From Erigeron canadensis (taxonomy: Eukaryota; Streptophyta; Magnoliopsida; Asterales; Asteraceae): a stretch of DNA of 64,000 nucleotides. The number at the start of each line of letters is the position of its first letter. Within the stretch, counting starts at the first letter, position 1. Shown here one piece after another: positions 54,354 to 64,000 of this stretch. Location of the stretch: contig NC_057764.1 in NCBI RefSeq assembly GCF_010389155.1, positions 6,510,001 through 6,574,000 of the forward strand. Direction: 5' to 3'. The notes beneath the pieces are model-generated. The model was not told where the DNA came from and made no database searches. It saw only the letters and a list, made by a program, of their open reading frames with translations. Made by a program: the position numbers and the translations under genes.

Positions 54354-57300
54354 TATTTCTCATTTGATGTGCAGGGAGTTCCTAGGAAACCTATTCATTT
54401 GTGGTACCTTGACAGTGGATGCTCCAGGCACATGACAGGGGACAAGAAGCTCTTGTCCAATTATACTGGTATAAATGGGTCATATGTTAGTTTTGCTGGT
54501 TCCAAGGGCGGCAACATCACCGGTCAAGGAGATGTCGTCAATGGACAACTAACTCTAGAAAGAGTTAATTATGTGGAACAACTTACTCACAATCTAATGA
54601 GTGTCTCACAGATCTGTGATAAGGGCAACAATGTTCATTTCACAGAAAAGGAGGCATACATCTTGAAGCCGGGTTTTGTTATTCCAGAAGAATGGATTAT
54701 GCTCAAAGCTCCTAGGAAGAGAGACATCTATGGTTTAATTTTAGGTGTTGATAATCCAAAGGAGCCCCTTTGTTTGTTGAGCAAGGCAAATGAGTCTGAA
54801 TCTCTCCTATGGCATCGTAGAATGGGACATATCAACTTTCGGAAAATGAATGAACTTATCAGTCTTGGGTTAGTTGACGGTGTGCCTGTTAAGAAGTTTG
54901 GGATGGAAGATAAGTGTGTACCGTGTTTGAAAGGAAAGCAACATAAGAATCCGCATAAATCCAAAGTACTCAACTCTATTTCCAAACCATTCGAATTACT
55001 TCATATGGATCTCTTTGGTCCTGTGAACAAACGAAGCATTGGAGGGATGTCTTACTGTTTAGTGATCACTGATGATTACTCGAGGTACTCATGGGTATTT
55101 TTTTTGAAGACCAAGGATGAGACTGCCGAACGATTTATGGATTTTGTCAAGCAAGTTGAAAATGTCCATGGAGTCAAAGTTAAGAGAATCAGGAGTGACA
55201 ATGGTACTGAGTTCAAGAATAATACTATTACTGTATTTTGCTTGACCAAAGGAATTCAACATCAGTACAGTGCACCATATGAGCCACAACAGAATGGAGT
55301 GGCTGAACGGAAGAACAGGACGTTAATTGAGACAGCCAGGACGATGCTTGCTGATTCAGGGCTTCCTATTACTTTCTGGGGAGAGGCAGTGAATACAGCT
55401 TGTCACATTCTGAATCGGGTTTTGACAGTTAAACGGTTTAAGAAGACTAGTTATGAACTATTGCACAACAAAAAGCCCAATTTACAGAATGTTGAGCCTT
55501 TCGGTGTTCCGTGCACTTTTCTTAAAACTCTTCCTCAAGGGAAATTTGAACCTAAATCTGAGGAGGGTTTCTTTTTGGGCTATGTTCCAAGTACACCGAT
55601 TAGGCGAGTGTACAATCAGAAGACTGGCAAAGTAGATCTTGGTACAAATGTTGTAATTGTCAGTCACAAACCTGCTGTACACCTTGGTCCTGCTAATCAT
55701 TTTGATTATGACGGTGTCTTCACTTCTTTTCGTGGTCCTGTTTCTTTTGCAGGTGTTCCAACAGTGGAGGATGTCGTTACTCTTCATGATCCTTTGGATG
55801 GTGGACCGGTTTCTGGTTCTTCTTCTGGTTCCTCACCAATAGTTGAGCCTACCTCTAAATCTGGAGAATCTAGTGGGACAAAAGTAGCAGATTCAACCTT
55901 AGAGCCTGCACCTATAGTTCCTACTGATCCTTTGCATGTACCTCTACCTGATTCTCCTTTCTATGATACTGATGACACGGAAGGTGAAACTCAGGAGGAG
56001 CCTAACACTCCAGATTACAAAACTCCAGAGCAACATGTGCAGACGAATTTGGGAGATGATCTTTCTGTCGATAAGGTTCCTCAAACCAGAGTCCACAAGG
56101 ATCATCCAGTCAAGCAAATCATTGGTGATGCTTCTGCCTCTGTTCGCACGAGGAATCAATCTAAGAAACCGTCGTGTATGTTTGCTGAAGTTAAGGATAC
56201 TGGGGCAATTACTTGGTACTTGTATTACTGCTTTATCTCTCAGGTTGAGCCTAAGAATGTTGGAATGGCTCTTAAGGAACCGTCATGGGTTGAGGCGATG
56301 CAAGAAGAATTGGCTCAGTTTCGGAAGCTTGAGGTATGGAAGTTAGTTGACTTACCTCCGGGTGAATCTCCTTTAACAACGCGTTGGGTTTTTCGTTGTA
56401 AACGCGATGACAGAGGTGTAGTTACTCGAAATAAGGCTCGATTGGTGGTTAGAGGATTTGAGCAACAAGAAGGTTTTGATTACGATGAGACATTTGCACC
56501 TGTAGCTAGACTTGAAGCTATTCGATTATTTCTGGCATATGCTAGTTATAAGGGTATTAAGGTGTATCAGCTTGATGTAAAGAGTGCCTTCTTGTATGGT
56601 GATATTAAAGAAGAAGTGTATGTCGAACAACCTGCCGGGTTTGAGGATCCAGACTTTCCTAATAAAGTATATCGTCTCGATAAGGCTTTATATGGTTTAC
56701 ATCAGGCTCCTCGATCATGGTATGAAAAATTGTCAACTCATTTGAAGGAAAGTGGTTTTACCAGAGGTTCTATAGACAGCACGTTGTTTATTAAATGGAA
56801 AGGGAAGGACTACTTGCTTGTACAGGTTTATGTCGATGACATCATTTTTGGTTCATCTGATAACCAAATGTGCAAGGAATTTGAACACAGCATGAAGGCT
56901 AAGTTTGAGATGAGTGCTATGGGGGAATTAACCTTCTTCCTTGGACTACAGGTGGATCAACTGAAAGATGGTTTCTTTATACATCAGACCAAGTATGTTA
57001 GAGATTTGCTTACTCGGTTTCGCATGTCTGATGCTAAGGATGCTGTTACTCCCATTAAGACTAATCATGGGTTGTGTCCTGATAAGCCTAATGATCCATC
57101 TGTCGATGCCACTCAATATCGAGCTATCATTGGATCCTTGATGTATCTGACAGCCTCACGTCCAGATATTACCTTTGCTGTTTCTATGTGTGCTAGATAT
57201 CAGGCTAATCCGAAAGAGTCTCACTTGAAAGCTGCAAAAAGAATCCTTCGTTATGTGAAAGCCAAGCCTCGTCTAGGTCTTTGGTATCCCATGTATGGTT

Positions 57301-57776
57301 CTTTTGACTTTGTAGCTTATACTGATTCGGATTATGGTGGTGACAACTCGGATAGGAAATCAACGTCAGGTGGATGTCAGCTTTTAGGGGGGAGAATTGT
57401 ATCGTGGCAGTGCAAAAAGCAGACATCTGTTGCACAGTCATCCTGTGAAGCAGAGTACATTGCTGCTGGATATTGCTGTTCTCAGGTGCTTTGGATACAG
57501 CAACAACTGCGCGATTATGGTATGAATATCTCTAATACTCCTATTTGTATTGATAATAAGTCTGCCATAGATATTACCAAGAATCCGAAAAACTTTAAAG
57601 TCACCAAGCACATAGATATAAAGTATCATTTCATACGTGACTGTTTTGAGAAAAAGCTTATTCATTTAGAAAAGGTTATTACTGATGATAATCTTGCTGA
57701 TTTATACACTAAAGCTTTTGATGGACCTCGTCTTGAGTTGTTATTTCAACTCAATGGTATGAAGAATGCCGAGTAG
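54354..57776 (+). CDS. pol: Copia Pol: protease, integrase, RT, RNase H (intact)
   Basis: In the same frame as gag, separated only by UAA 54351-54353, and open for 1140 codons. No ATG stands near the start, so it must be made by stop readthrough or from a spliced RNA; TTTGATGTGCAG/GG at 54362-54375 looks like an acceptor. Protease: WYLDSGCSRHMTGD. Integrase: H-x3-H and CVPCLKGK finger, MDLFGP, IRSDNGTEF, GVAERKNR (D,D35E). An acidic, proline-rich linker lies at about 55700-56150. RT active site: YVDDIIFGSS. RNase H: AYTDSDYGG, SCEAEYIAAG, IDNKSAIDI. The C-terminus LADLYTKAFDGPRLELLFQLNGMKN is typical of this lineage. No lesion is visible; the gene is plausibly functional. Confidence 0.93.
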   Translation, partial: YFSFDVQGVPRKPIHLWYLDSGCSRHMTGDKKLLSNYTGINGSYVSFAGSKGGNITGQGDVVNGQLTLERVNYVEQLTHNLMSVSQICDKGNNVHFTEKEAYILKPGFVIPEEWIMLKAPRKRDIYGLILGVDNPKEPLCLLSKANESESLLWHRRMGHINFRKMNELISLGLVDGVPVKKFGMEDKCVPCLKGKQHKNPHKSKVLNSISKPFELLHMDLFGPVNKRSIGGMSYCLVITDDYSRYSWVFFLKTKDETAERFMDFVKQVENVHGVKVKRIRSDNGTEFKNNTITVFCLTKGIQHQYSAPYEPQQNGVAERKNRTLIETARTMLADSGLPITFWGEAVNTACHILNRVLTVKRFKKTSYELLHNKKPNLQNVEPFGVPCTFLKTLPQGKFEPKSEEGFFLGYVPSTPIRRVYNQKTGKVDLGTNVVIVSHKPAVHLGPANHFDYDGVFTSFRGPVSFAGVPTVEDVVTLHDPLDGGPVSGSSSGSSPIVEPTSKSGESSGTKVADSTLEPAPIVPTDPLHVPLPDSPFYDTDDTEGETQEEPNTPDYKTPEQHVQTNLGDDLSVDKVPQTRVHKDHPVKQIIGDASASVRTRNQSKKPSCMFAEVKDTGAITWYLYYCFISQVEPKNVGMALKEPSWVEAMQEELAQFRKLEVWKLVDLPPGESPLTTRWVFRCKRDDRGVVTRNKARLVVRGFEQQEGFDYDETFAPVARLEAIRLFLAYASYKGIKVYQLDVKSAFLYGDIKEEVYVEQPAGFEDPDFPNKVYRLDKALYGLHQAPRSWYEKLSTHLKESGFTRGSIDSTLFIKWKGKDYLLVQVYVDDIIFGSSDNQMCKEFEHSMKAKFEMSAMGELTFFLGLQVDQLKDGFFIHQTKYVRDLLTRFRMSDAKDAVTPIKTNHGLCPDKPNDPSVDATQYRAIIGSLMYLTASRPDITFAVSMCARYQANPKESHLKAAKRILRYVKAKPRLGLWYPMYGSFDFVAYTDSDYGGDNSDRKSTSGGCQLLGGRIVSWQCKKQTSVAQSSCEAEYIAAGYCCSQVLWIQQQLRDYGMNISNTPICIDNKSAIDITKNPKNFKVTKHIDIKYHFIRDCFEKKLIHLEKVITDDNLADLYTKAFDGPRLELLFQLNGMKNAE

Positions 57777-57944
57777 TTTCTCTCAAAGAACTTAAATGTA
57801 TTTTTCGTGTGTCATAAAAAATACAAAAAGAGTTGTCTTAGTATAAGTTTGTATATATCTAGTGTCAAAAAAAAAAAAATATATATATATATATATGAAT
57901 AAAGTAAGGTTACTGCGCTAAATGAGTAGAAGTGACGATACTTT
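57777..57944 (+). other. Post-pol spacer with AT microsatellite
   Basis: GTCATAAAAAATACAAAAAG just after pol is shared with 32460-32485. An A-run and (AT)n repeat lies at 57868-57896. No gene is supported. Confidence 0.6.
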
Positions 57945-58700
57945 AGCTTTTAAGCCTGCTTAATCGTAATATAACTGATTAGTTCAGTGATTACAATTTG
58001 GGATATATCGGTAGACACAAAGTACCAAGGTTTCCTTAATCTGAACTTAAATTATACAATGTTCTTGTGGGAAACATATTCAGATATATGGCTGAGATTG
58101 CTTGCTTTTCAGTAATGAATTGATCTAGTCCTTAAATTTTGTGAAAGATCTAGCATTACTATAAGATTTGTTCAATGAATAGGCAAGAACCTCTACCAAT
58201 CATGAGCATAAAAGTAAATGTGATATTGTTATGCAAATCAAATGAATGCAAATTAAGGGGCTAATGTGGTCTTTGAGATTCGGACAAGTATGTCCTCGGG
58301 GTGTCTTTGTATACCTAGCCTACCTAAAGCTTACAACTTGGGATAGGTTGTCGGAAAGTTCGCTACATGGATCTCATAGAAAATCACGGGTTCCTTATAA
58401 ATCATGAAATGCAGAAGCAAATATGTGAAATCACAAAGTAATTCAATTCAGTTATCCACAAAGTGTCTCATGATTGGTTAAGGATGTTCTTGAATATATT
58501 GAATATTTTTATCTTAGTGCTTGTATCGATTACGAAAGTATATCTGAATGTGGGTTACATAAGTTCGCAATCTATCCAATGGCATATTAGGCTACTCGGG
58601 TTACATGGTGACTGTCCTTGGCCAGGGTATGTCGAAAGTGTCATAACACAAAGGAAACTGGACGTACCGAGTGTTTAAGAGGACTAACATACCGGTAATC
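57945..58700 (+). other. Conserved non-coding island (intact element copy)
   Basis: Partner of 32586-33255. The two conserved blocks (57945-58350 and 58478-58700) are separated here by about 125 bp unique to this copy. Identity with the other element is about 94-95% by eye in the first block, against about 80% in RT. It lies between pol and the internal promoter. It keeps GGACAAGTATGTCC and the run TGTCCTCGGGGTGTC. Confidence 0.75.
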
Positions 58701-59991
58701 GCTGTTGGTCATGGTTCAAACTTATAATAAGAGAATTATTTCTCACCGCAGGCTTATGTAACATGCTATACTGATCTAATCAGCAGTAATCATGCTTAAT
58801 GTGAATAATGTATAAAGTCTAGTTAATTAGAATTTAGATTAGTTTATTGTTCTGCAATTTTTATTCTGTGTTATTTTCTTTTTAATTGAGTCAAAATAGT
58901 ATTTTTATAAGTTCTTATTCCATGAGAGATCCTATTCAAATTCTGAGTATATTTTTGCTGAATTCCTTCATGTGAATTTTTAGTGAAGTTGTGTAGACTG
59001 TTCACAAAGAAGATTTTCTAATATGGACATTAATTGTTTAAAGTTTAGAAAAAGATCTTTTCAAGTGTAATGTGAAATGTCAAAGTCATTTGAAATTTCA
59101 TGATTTTCACTTGTCACCAAATTATTAATTGGTTTGTTTAAATTTGTGTGGTGACATTTTAGGGTTTGACAAGAAATGACCTCCCTTGATCTTTTGTTAG
59201 ATTTTTAGTTATTTCATATTTGTTAACCCTGATTGAGTATGATTGTAACTTGAATTTTCTGCATTATACTGTTTGTTCTCAATGCGTTGATGAGTTCTGT
59301 GGTAAGTGTGCAGTGTTCAGGTTAAGAAGATAACGTTGGAATGCTGACTTCTGTTACTGCATTGTTATTTACATGGATGATATCATTACGATAAGATCCT
59401 TGGTGTGTAGTGATAATATTTGTGATGCAGATTAGAGCATGTGAAGGATGAATACATGAACTGGTTTTTGGAATAGTTATTTATTTATGATTCATGTATT
59501 TAATGAAAATAATCAAATTTGATATTAGTTTCCTTTGAATTTCATGCTGTGATTTATGACATACTTTTGGAAACTTTACTAAGTTCTTCAGTGAATTTTG
59601 TTGGATAGTTCATTGTTTGTTAAGTCTTGTAGACGGCATTTAGTATGGGACTTAAGTGTTTCAAGATGGTTTGCTGTCATGCATATCTATGATCCAAGGA
59701 AGTTCTCGGTGTCATAATCATATTGGTAATGAGGTTCATATTTACATTGATTATTTTCAGGATAGCGTTTAAACCATGGGTTTTCATTCAAGATTATAAT
59801 GTTCGGTTATCTACTACATTATGATTATGAATTTGGGTGCTAAGCAAGTTTTAGTACAAGGCATGAACAGGTTGCTATCTAACGAGTTTTTGCTATGTAC
59901 AGATTGTGATAAAGGGTTGTGTTTTGGAAGATTGCTTGGATGAAACTCTGAAATTTTTGCTGAACTACGGAATATTTTCAGATTTGTTCTT
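58701..59991 (+). other. AT-rich spacer of the intact element
   Basis: No ORF, RNA gene or strong repeat is seen. It is T-rich and only weakly like the equivalent spacer at 33256-34317. Confidence 0.5.
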
Positions 59992-60117
59992 ACGAAGATA
60001 GCTGCTATCTTCGTTCGACACACCTTTGTTCAAACGAAGTTTATCTTCGTTTGGCTAACTTCGTTTGTGAAGTTATGCCCGATCCATAGTTGGCCCATTG
60101 TTAGTTCCATATATAAA
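59992..60117 (+). promoter_or_regulatory. Putative internal promoter of the extra ORF (intact element)
   Basis: ACGAAGATAG/CTATCTTCGT (10-bp stem, 59992-60014) and CAAACGAAG/CTTCGTTTG (9-bp stem, 60031-60053) are the same palindrome type as in the LTR. TTGGCCCATTG (about 60089) is a GGCCCA-type word, also common in plant promoters. TATATAAAG lies at 60109-60117, 56 bp after the last hairpin; the LTR has 61 bp. The block looks like a second copy of the LTR promoter plan. Confidence 0.6.
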
Positions 60118-60250
60118 GGGGTTTTCTTCGTTATTTCTTTATCAAACGAAAAATACTCTTATTTTCGAGCAAAAACCCTAAAACACAAACTTTTTTCTTT
60201 TCTCTCACTTTAATTCGTTTTCTTGATTCATTGTCCAAACTGAGATCTAA

Positions 60251-60840
60251 GTAAGTTTTTAATGTTCTTTCATTCACGAATATGATTTAGGTTTCCATGT
60301 ATCTTCGATTTGATTTGTGTTGATTATGTTTATAAATTCTTGTAATCATTCACCTGGTTGATCAAACGAATTTAGATTTGAATTGAACGAATTTACCTTG
60401 GGTAGAAACGAAGTTACTTTTATGCCTTACGAACTTAGACCTAAGTTGATGAGGAACGAATTTAGCTTAACACCCTTAGGTTTATTCAAACGAACTTAGA
60501 CTTCGTTTATAGGTTACGAACTTAGAAGATAAGTTTTATAACTTACGAACTTGCATGTACAGTTTAGTCTTAACGAACTTAAACTTCGTTAGGTGTTAAT
60601 TTAGGTTTAATTCTTACGAACTTAAGACCTATTTTCGTTTAGTTATTGCTTACGAATTTAGCTTCTATCTTCGTTCTGTCTACTTAACGAATTTATTGGT
60701 TATCTTCGTTCAGACTTATTTTGCGAAATTAAGAATTAGGGTTTTTCAGATTAGGGTTTTTCAACTTAGGGTTTTTCAATTCTACAATCCATTTATCATG
60801 ATTATTTATATTTGTTTCGATATTGTGATTGGTTTTGCAG
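60251..60840 (+). other. Putative 5' leader intron of the extra ORF (intact element)
   Basis: A consensus donor, CTAA/GTAAGT, stands at 60250/60251, about 135 bp after the TATA box. Acceptor GATTGGTTTTGCAG ends at 60840, two bases before the ATG at 60843. It is 590 bp, T-rich, and studded with AACGAA/TACGAA words. This is the strongest of the three leader introns proposed here. Confidence 0.55.
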
Positions 60841-60842
60841 AA

Positions 60843-62572
60843 ATGGCTCTTGCTCCTCGTCAATTTGTGAAAAAGCACAATCTTGCCCTGAACCTAGATC
60901 CAGATCAGCATAATTGCGAACATTTTCATGAAATGTTCAACTACATTGCTCGCTCGCGATTATCTTTTGCTTTCTGTGATTCGCCGAGACTGATTAAGCT
61001 GTATATTGATTCTTTCTGGTCTACTGCTCATGAAGTCATGATTGATGGCCAAAGTTTTGTACGAGCAACTGTTGAAGGCACAACATTTGATTTCAATGCT
61101 GAATCGCTTCGAACTATTTGCATCTAGGAGCAGAATCAGACGTAGATGAAGAGGAAGACGTTGAAATGACTTACGAGTTCGAACTCCTTCTTCGCTGCTT
61201 TCAGAGAATGGGGTTTGTTGGCCAGGTCAAACTTCCTTTTGACAAGAGTGGTTTTCAGGGAAGATGGAGGTATCTGGCGTATGCATTGCTTGTCTGTTTG
61301 AGCAATCGCAAGGCTGGCTTTGATCAACTATCTGCACAGATTGCGTCGCAGATGGTTGCTTTGGTATATAATCGCCCTTATCCTTTCTCCCGATATTTTT
61401 ATCAAGAGTTTGTTGATCAGATTAATGCTAGGGGGAGAAAGCGATTTCTTCTGTATCCTCGATTTGTGATGGCTATCGTTAGACATTTTTGTTCAGACTT
61501 AGAATATGACCAAGGTCCTCGCTACGTTCTTCATGCTTGGCCTTCGCGTCTTTTTGCTGATCTTGAAGCCAATACGAGTAATGTGGCTGGTCTCATGATC
61601 CACCACTTTTTGGTCACCTGATTAATCCAAACTATCGATCTCGTCTTGAGAATGATATGTTTGTGGATGATGTGATGACGATTCTGAGTCTGGTGATTCT
61701 GAAAGTTCGGATGATTCTGTTGATGGTTCTGATGATGACTCCGGGGATGAGTCTGCTGGTTTGGATGTTGGAAATGATGGAGATGATGTTGATAGTTCGA
61801 CGGTTCTGCTGCTACAAATGCGACAGACACAGATGATTCTACTGCTGCTGAACGTCGAACTAAGCTGATTCATGATGTCGCCGCTGCTTCTGAAAGTGAT
61901 CATTCGCATCAGTCGTTTGATCAAGAAGGTGTTGCGTTTCATAGAGAGCGTCGAAGCAAGAATTGTCATGCCATTCCTGCTCTTTCAGATTCAGCTGTCT
62001 CTACTCCTGCTGTTGCTGCTGAGATTGATCCTGATGTTGCAGCTCAGCATGACTCTGAATTACGTGAGATTTTTGAGGATATGGAAGATCCTATAACAGA
62101 GCAAGTTCGGTTAGTCCAGCAAAGAGGCAAGGGAGTATTGATCTTCAGTATACCAGAATTAAGCGTCGACGTGTTGTTGAAGCTTCTTCTGTAGCAATGC
62201 CTGATTCTCCACGACCGACTGCTGCTGTTGTTCCTGTTCTTGGTCATCGAGTTGATCTTTTGGAGACCAGAGTTCGCACTTTGGAGTCAGATCTCACTGC
62301 TACGCGCTGCCTTAACATTTTTGATCAACTGGGTCAAAATCAAGGGGGAGAAGTTCCGGAAGAGGTCTGCAGATTGTCAGCGGTTCAACCACGACGTCAG
62401 AATGACGATGATGATGCTGATAATGCTGCTGCAAGGAATGTTTCTCGCCCAGTTGAAGATAGAGGAAAGGGTGCAGCGATCGAGGGGGAGACAGGAGGTG
62501 ATACTTCTCAAACTTCTCAGCAAGGTGCTTCTGGTTCTGGTGCTGGTCCTTCTGGTGCTCCTCGTGATTCAG
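60843..62572 (+). pseudogene. Extra 3' ORF, exon 1 (intact element), frame-shifted
   Basis: ATG at 60843 (MALAPRQFVKKHNLAL) follows TTTTGCAG. The N-terminal domain parallels the other copies: YIARSRLSFAF, DSFWSTAHE, then after a 1-nt loss near 61112, CFQRMGFVGQ, NRPYPFSRYFY and FLLYPRFVMAIVRHF. Further shifts occur near 61590, 61675 and 61800. An acidic Ser/Asp-rich segment, a basic HRERRSKN patch, a coiled coil (LLETRVRTLESDL, about 62250) and a Gly/Ser-rich tail follow. The exon ends with a phase-1 G before GTTTCT at 62573. At least four frameshifts contrast with the pristine gag and pol upstream. Function is unknown. Confidence 0.7.
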
Positions 62573-62759
62573 GTTTCTAATTTTGTCTATGATAAAGATT
62601 GATAGATAGAATGTATACTTGATTGTGTGTAATAAGTTATGACATTTTATGTAATGAAAATGTAATTTATCTTATTTTAATACAAGTACATTTCATCTTT
62701 ATTATAATTATTATGTTTATTCTTTTATTCTGGTGTTCATTTTGTGTAAATTTAAATAG
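62573..62759 (+). other. Predicted intron within the extra ORF (intact element)
   Basis: TTCAG/GTTTCT at 62572/62573 to AATTTAAATAG at 62759, 187 bp, AT-rich, phase 1 with a G/AT join as in the other copy (37179-37935). The protein on both sides matches across elements: acidic residues followed by ELEEGEF. The donor is weaker than the CAG/GTAACT of the other element. Confidence 0.6.
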
Positions 62760-63808
62760 ATGATCCAGATTATACAGATTTATTCTTTGATGGTGATGAG
62801 CTCGAGGAAGGCGAATTTGTCCCTGAACCAAATCTAGATATATTCAAGAAGCCTTATGGGTTTGATGAAGTGTGGGACTCAATTCCTGAAGATCCGTTGA
62901 TTGAAGAAAATAGAGTGTTGGATCAGCAGAGATCAGATATTAGAGAAAGAATGCTTCAAGTCCCATTCAGCAGCCTAACTCAAGTTCTACATTTGTTGTG
63001 TATGCTAAGAATGGTGATGTGTCGATTCCATCTGAATATGAGATTAATGTGACAAGACCATTCAATTCAAATGATTTTCCAGTTTCTCTCAGAGATGATG
63101 ATTCACATATTGTGGATCGACGTGTTCCCGAGAAAAGAGTAAATGATTGGATAGTACATAGGGAAACGTGGAAACCGAATTTGTATTGGACTCATATCTC
63201 AGATAAAGATGCTGCAAAGTACAAGACAATCATCTGGAGTTGGTTTTATGATGATGAATTGAAGTTGTTTGTGCTTAAAAGACCAGAAGGTTGTCAGTAC
63301 TTAGCATGGTGTGAGAGACATTTCAGAAGTTTGTGTGAAGAAGATTTACATGAGCTTGGAAATAACTGGATTATCAATCCAAGTGATGATGGCTTAGCTG
63401 ACGTGTTGGTAAGAATCTTAGAAAAGATTTTTGGTTAAGGAAGAACATGAAAGATTCTGATAAACCACAATTTAAGATTGAGCCAAGATCGAAGAAAAGA
63501 GTGGTTAAGCCAGATAAAACAGTTGAGTTGTTCAACATGATATTAAATGTATGATCAAGGTTCTGCCAAGAAATTGGGACAAGATGTATGCAGATTCAAA
63601 GAAGCAGATTTTGTTGAGAAGAGTTTATGATCCGATGCAGCTGGTGAACTCAAGAAATGATCTGAGGAAGTTATACGATACGGAGTGCTCGTTTTTGCCA
63701 TTTTGGAAGCATGAAGAAAGTAGATATCGTAAGATACTTCAGCTCTGCTTACATGAAGATATTCATGCAAATAGCAAAAGATTGTTGTTGATGAATGATC
63801 AGATTTGA
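62760..63808 (+). pseudogene. Extra 3' ORF, exon 2 (intact element), frame-shifted
   Basis: Begins DDPDYTDLFFDGDELEEGEF, shifts frame near 62965, then is open at 62998-63438 with the WFYD/GCQY domain: IIWSWFYDDELKLFVLKRPE, GCQYLAWCERHFRSL and NNWIIN. It breaks again near 63420-63550 and finishes with DSKKQILLRRVYDPMQ and EDIHANSKRLL, ending at the stop 63806. All these blocks match 38400-39075 of the other element. I recognise no named family. The purine tract starts about 27 bp after the stop. Confidence 0.68.
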
Positions 63809-63833
63809 AGACTAAGAAATCGAAGGTGCTGCT

Positions 63834-63847
63834 GTCAAGGGGGAGTT
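63834..63847 (+). other. Polypurine tract of the intact copia element
   Basis: GTCAAGGGGGAGTT directly precedes the 3' LTR start TGTTGATG at 63848. The same tract stands before the LTR at 46681 on the reverse strand. Confidence 0.85.
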
Positions 63848-64000
63848 TGTTGATGCACGTTGATGTGACAACAGCAACTTAGATTTAATATGTGTTTAGA
63901 TTGAGACATTATGTTAATTTATGTCGTATCTATATATGTAATTGATAGATTATGGACTTATGTTTTGGTAATGATCGATTACATGTTTTGGAGTTGTATA
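63848..64000 (+). repeat. 3' LTR of the intact copia element (first 153 bp)
   Basis: TGTTGATGCACGTTGATGTG onward matches 49950-50105 apart from single-base deletions. The rest lies outside the window. Confidence 0.9.

Larger units (their letters stand above)
49950..64000 (+). mobile_element. Sirevirus-like Ty1/copia element with intact gag and pol
   Basis: The 5' LTR is 49950-50590, the primer site 50593, gag 50970-54353, pol to 57776, a long spacer, the extra ORF 60843-63808, a purine tract, and the 3' LTR from 63848 running off the window. By projection it would end near 64490, giving about 14.5 kb. Gag and pol are uninterrupted apart from one in-frame UAA between them. The visible 153 bp of the 3' LTR differ from the 5' LTR only by small deletions (ATGTTGTTTAG to ATGTGTTTAG; GACTTTATG to GACTTATG). 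It is inserted into the hairpin repeat array of the reverse copia element. Confidence 0.88.

Overview
The window is repeat-dense plant nuclear DNA. I infer a large-genome eudicot, plausibly Asteraceae; the family guess rests only on the flavour of the retroelements. There are no bacterial-style genes. Almost everything is nested LTR retrotransposons in different states of decay. I support only one ordinary cellular gene, a small two-exon cysteine-rich secreted peptide gene at 40189-40708.

Layout from left to right. A BED-finger/DUF659 hAT transposase gene starts at 791 and is interrupted at 822 by an Athila-type Ty3/gypsy element (822-17212, target duplication ACGTC). That element is itself interrupted by a solo chromovirus-type LTR (12480-15392, target duplication GCTAG). 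The hAT gene resumes at 17213 and is cut again at 18863 by a young Tekay-like chromovirus (LTRs 18863-21079 and 26232-28449). A second copy of the Tekay leader follows its right LTR, and at about 28695 this fuses to a 5'-truncated Sirevirus-like Ty1/copia element (28695-39826). Then come a small MITE, the cysteine-rich peptide gene and a partial LTR. Next is a reverse-strand Athila relative that carries only gag-protease (41995-46329). A reverse-strand copia-like element (from 46330) is inserted into it, and a forward Sirevirus-like element with intact gag and pol (from 49950, leaving the window inside its 3' LTR) is inserted into that one.

The notable theme is the extra 3' ORF found in four elements (9541-11028, 35081-39083, reverse 49417-46907, 60843-63808). 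In three of them it looks like a self-contained plant transcription unit inside the retrotransposon. An array of palindromes and usually a TATA box resemble the element's own LTR promoter. A leader intron of about 520-590 bp follows and ends in an acceptor at the start codon. In two copia elements there is also a phase-1 intron inside the ORF. The reverse element shares the acceptor and a hairpin array. Between pol and this unit the two forward copia elements share a non-coding island that is better conserved than their reverse transcriptases. Their LTRs also share a hairpin with an identical 9-nt loop and compensatory stem changes. I consider these the best candidates for undescribed biology.

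All protein calls rest on visible motifs and family knowledge. All splice sites, promoters and ages are inferences that need RNA data or alignments.
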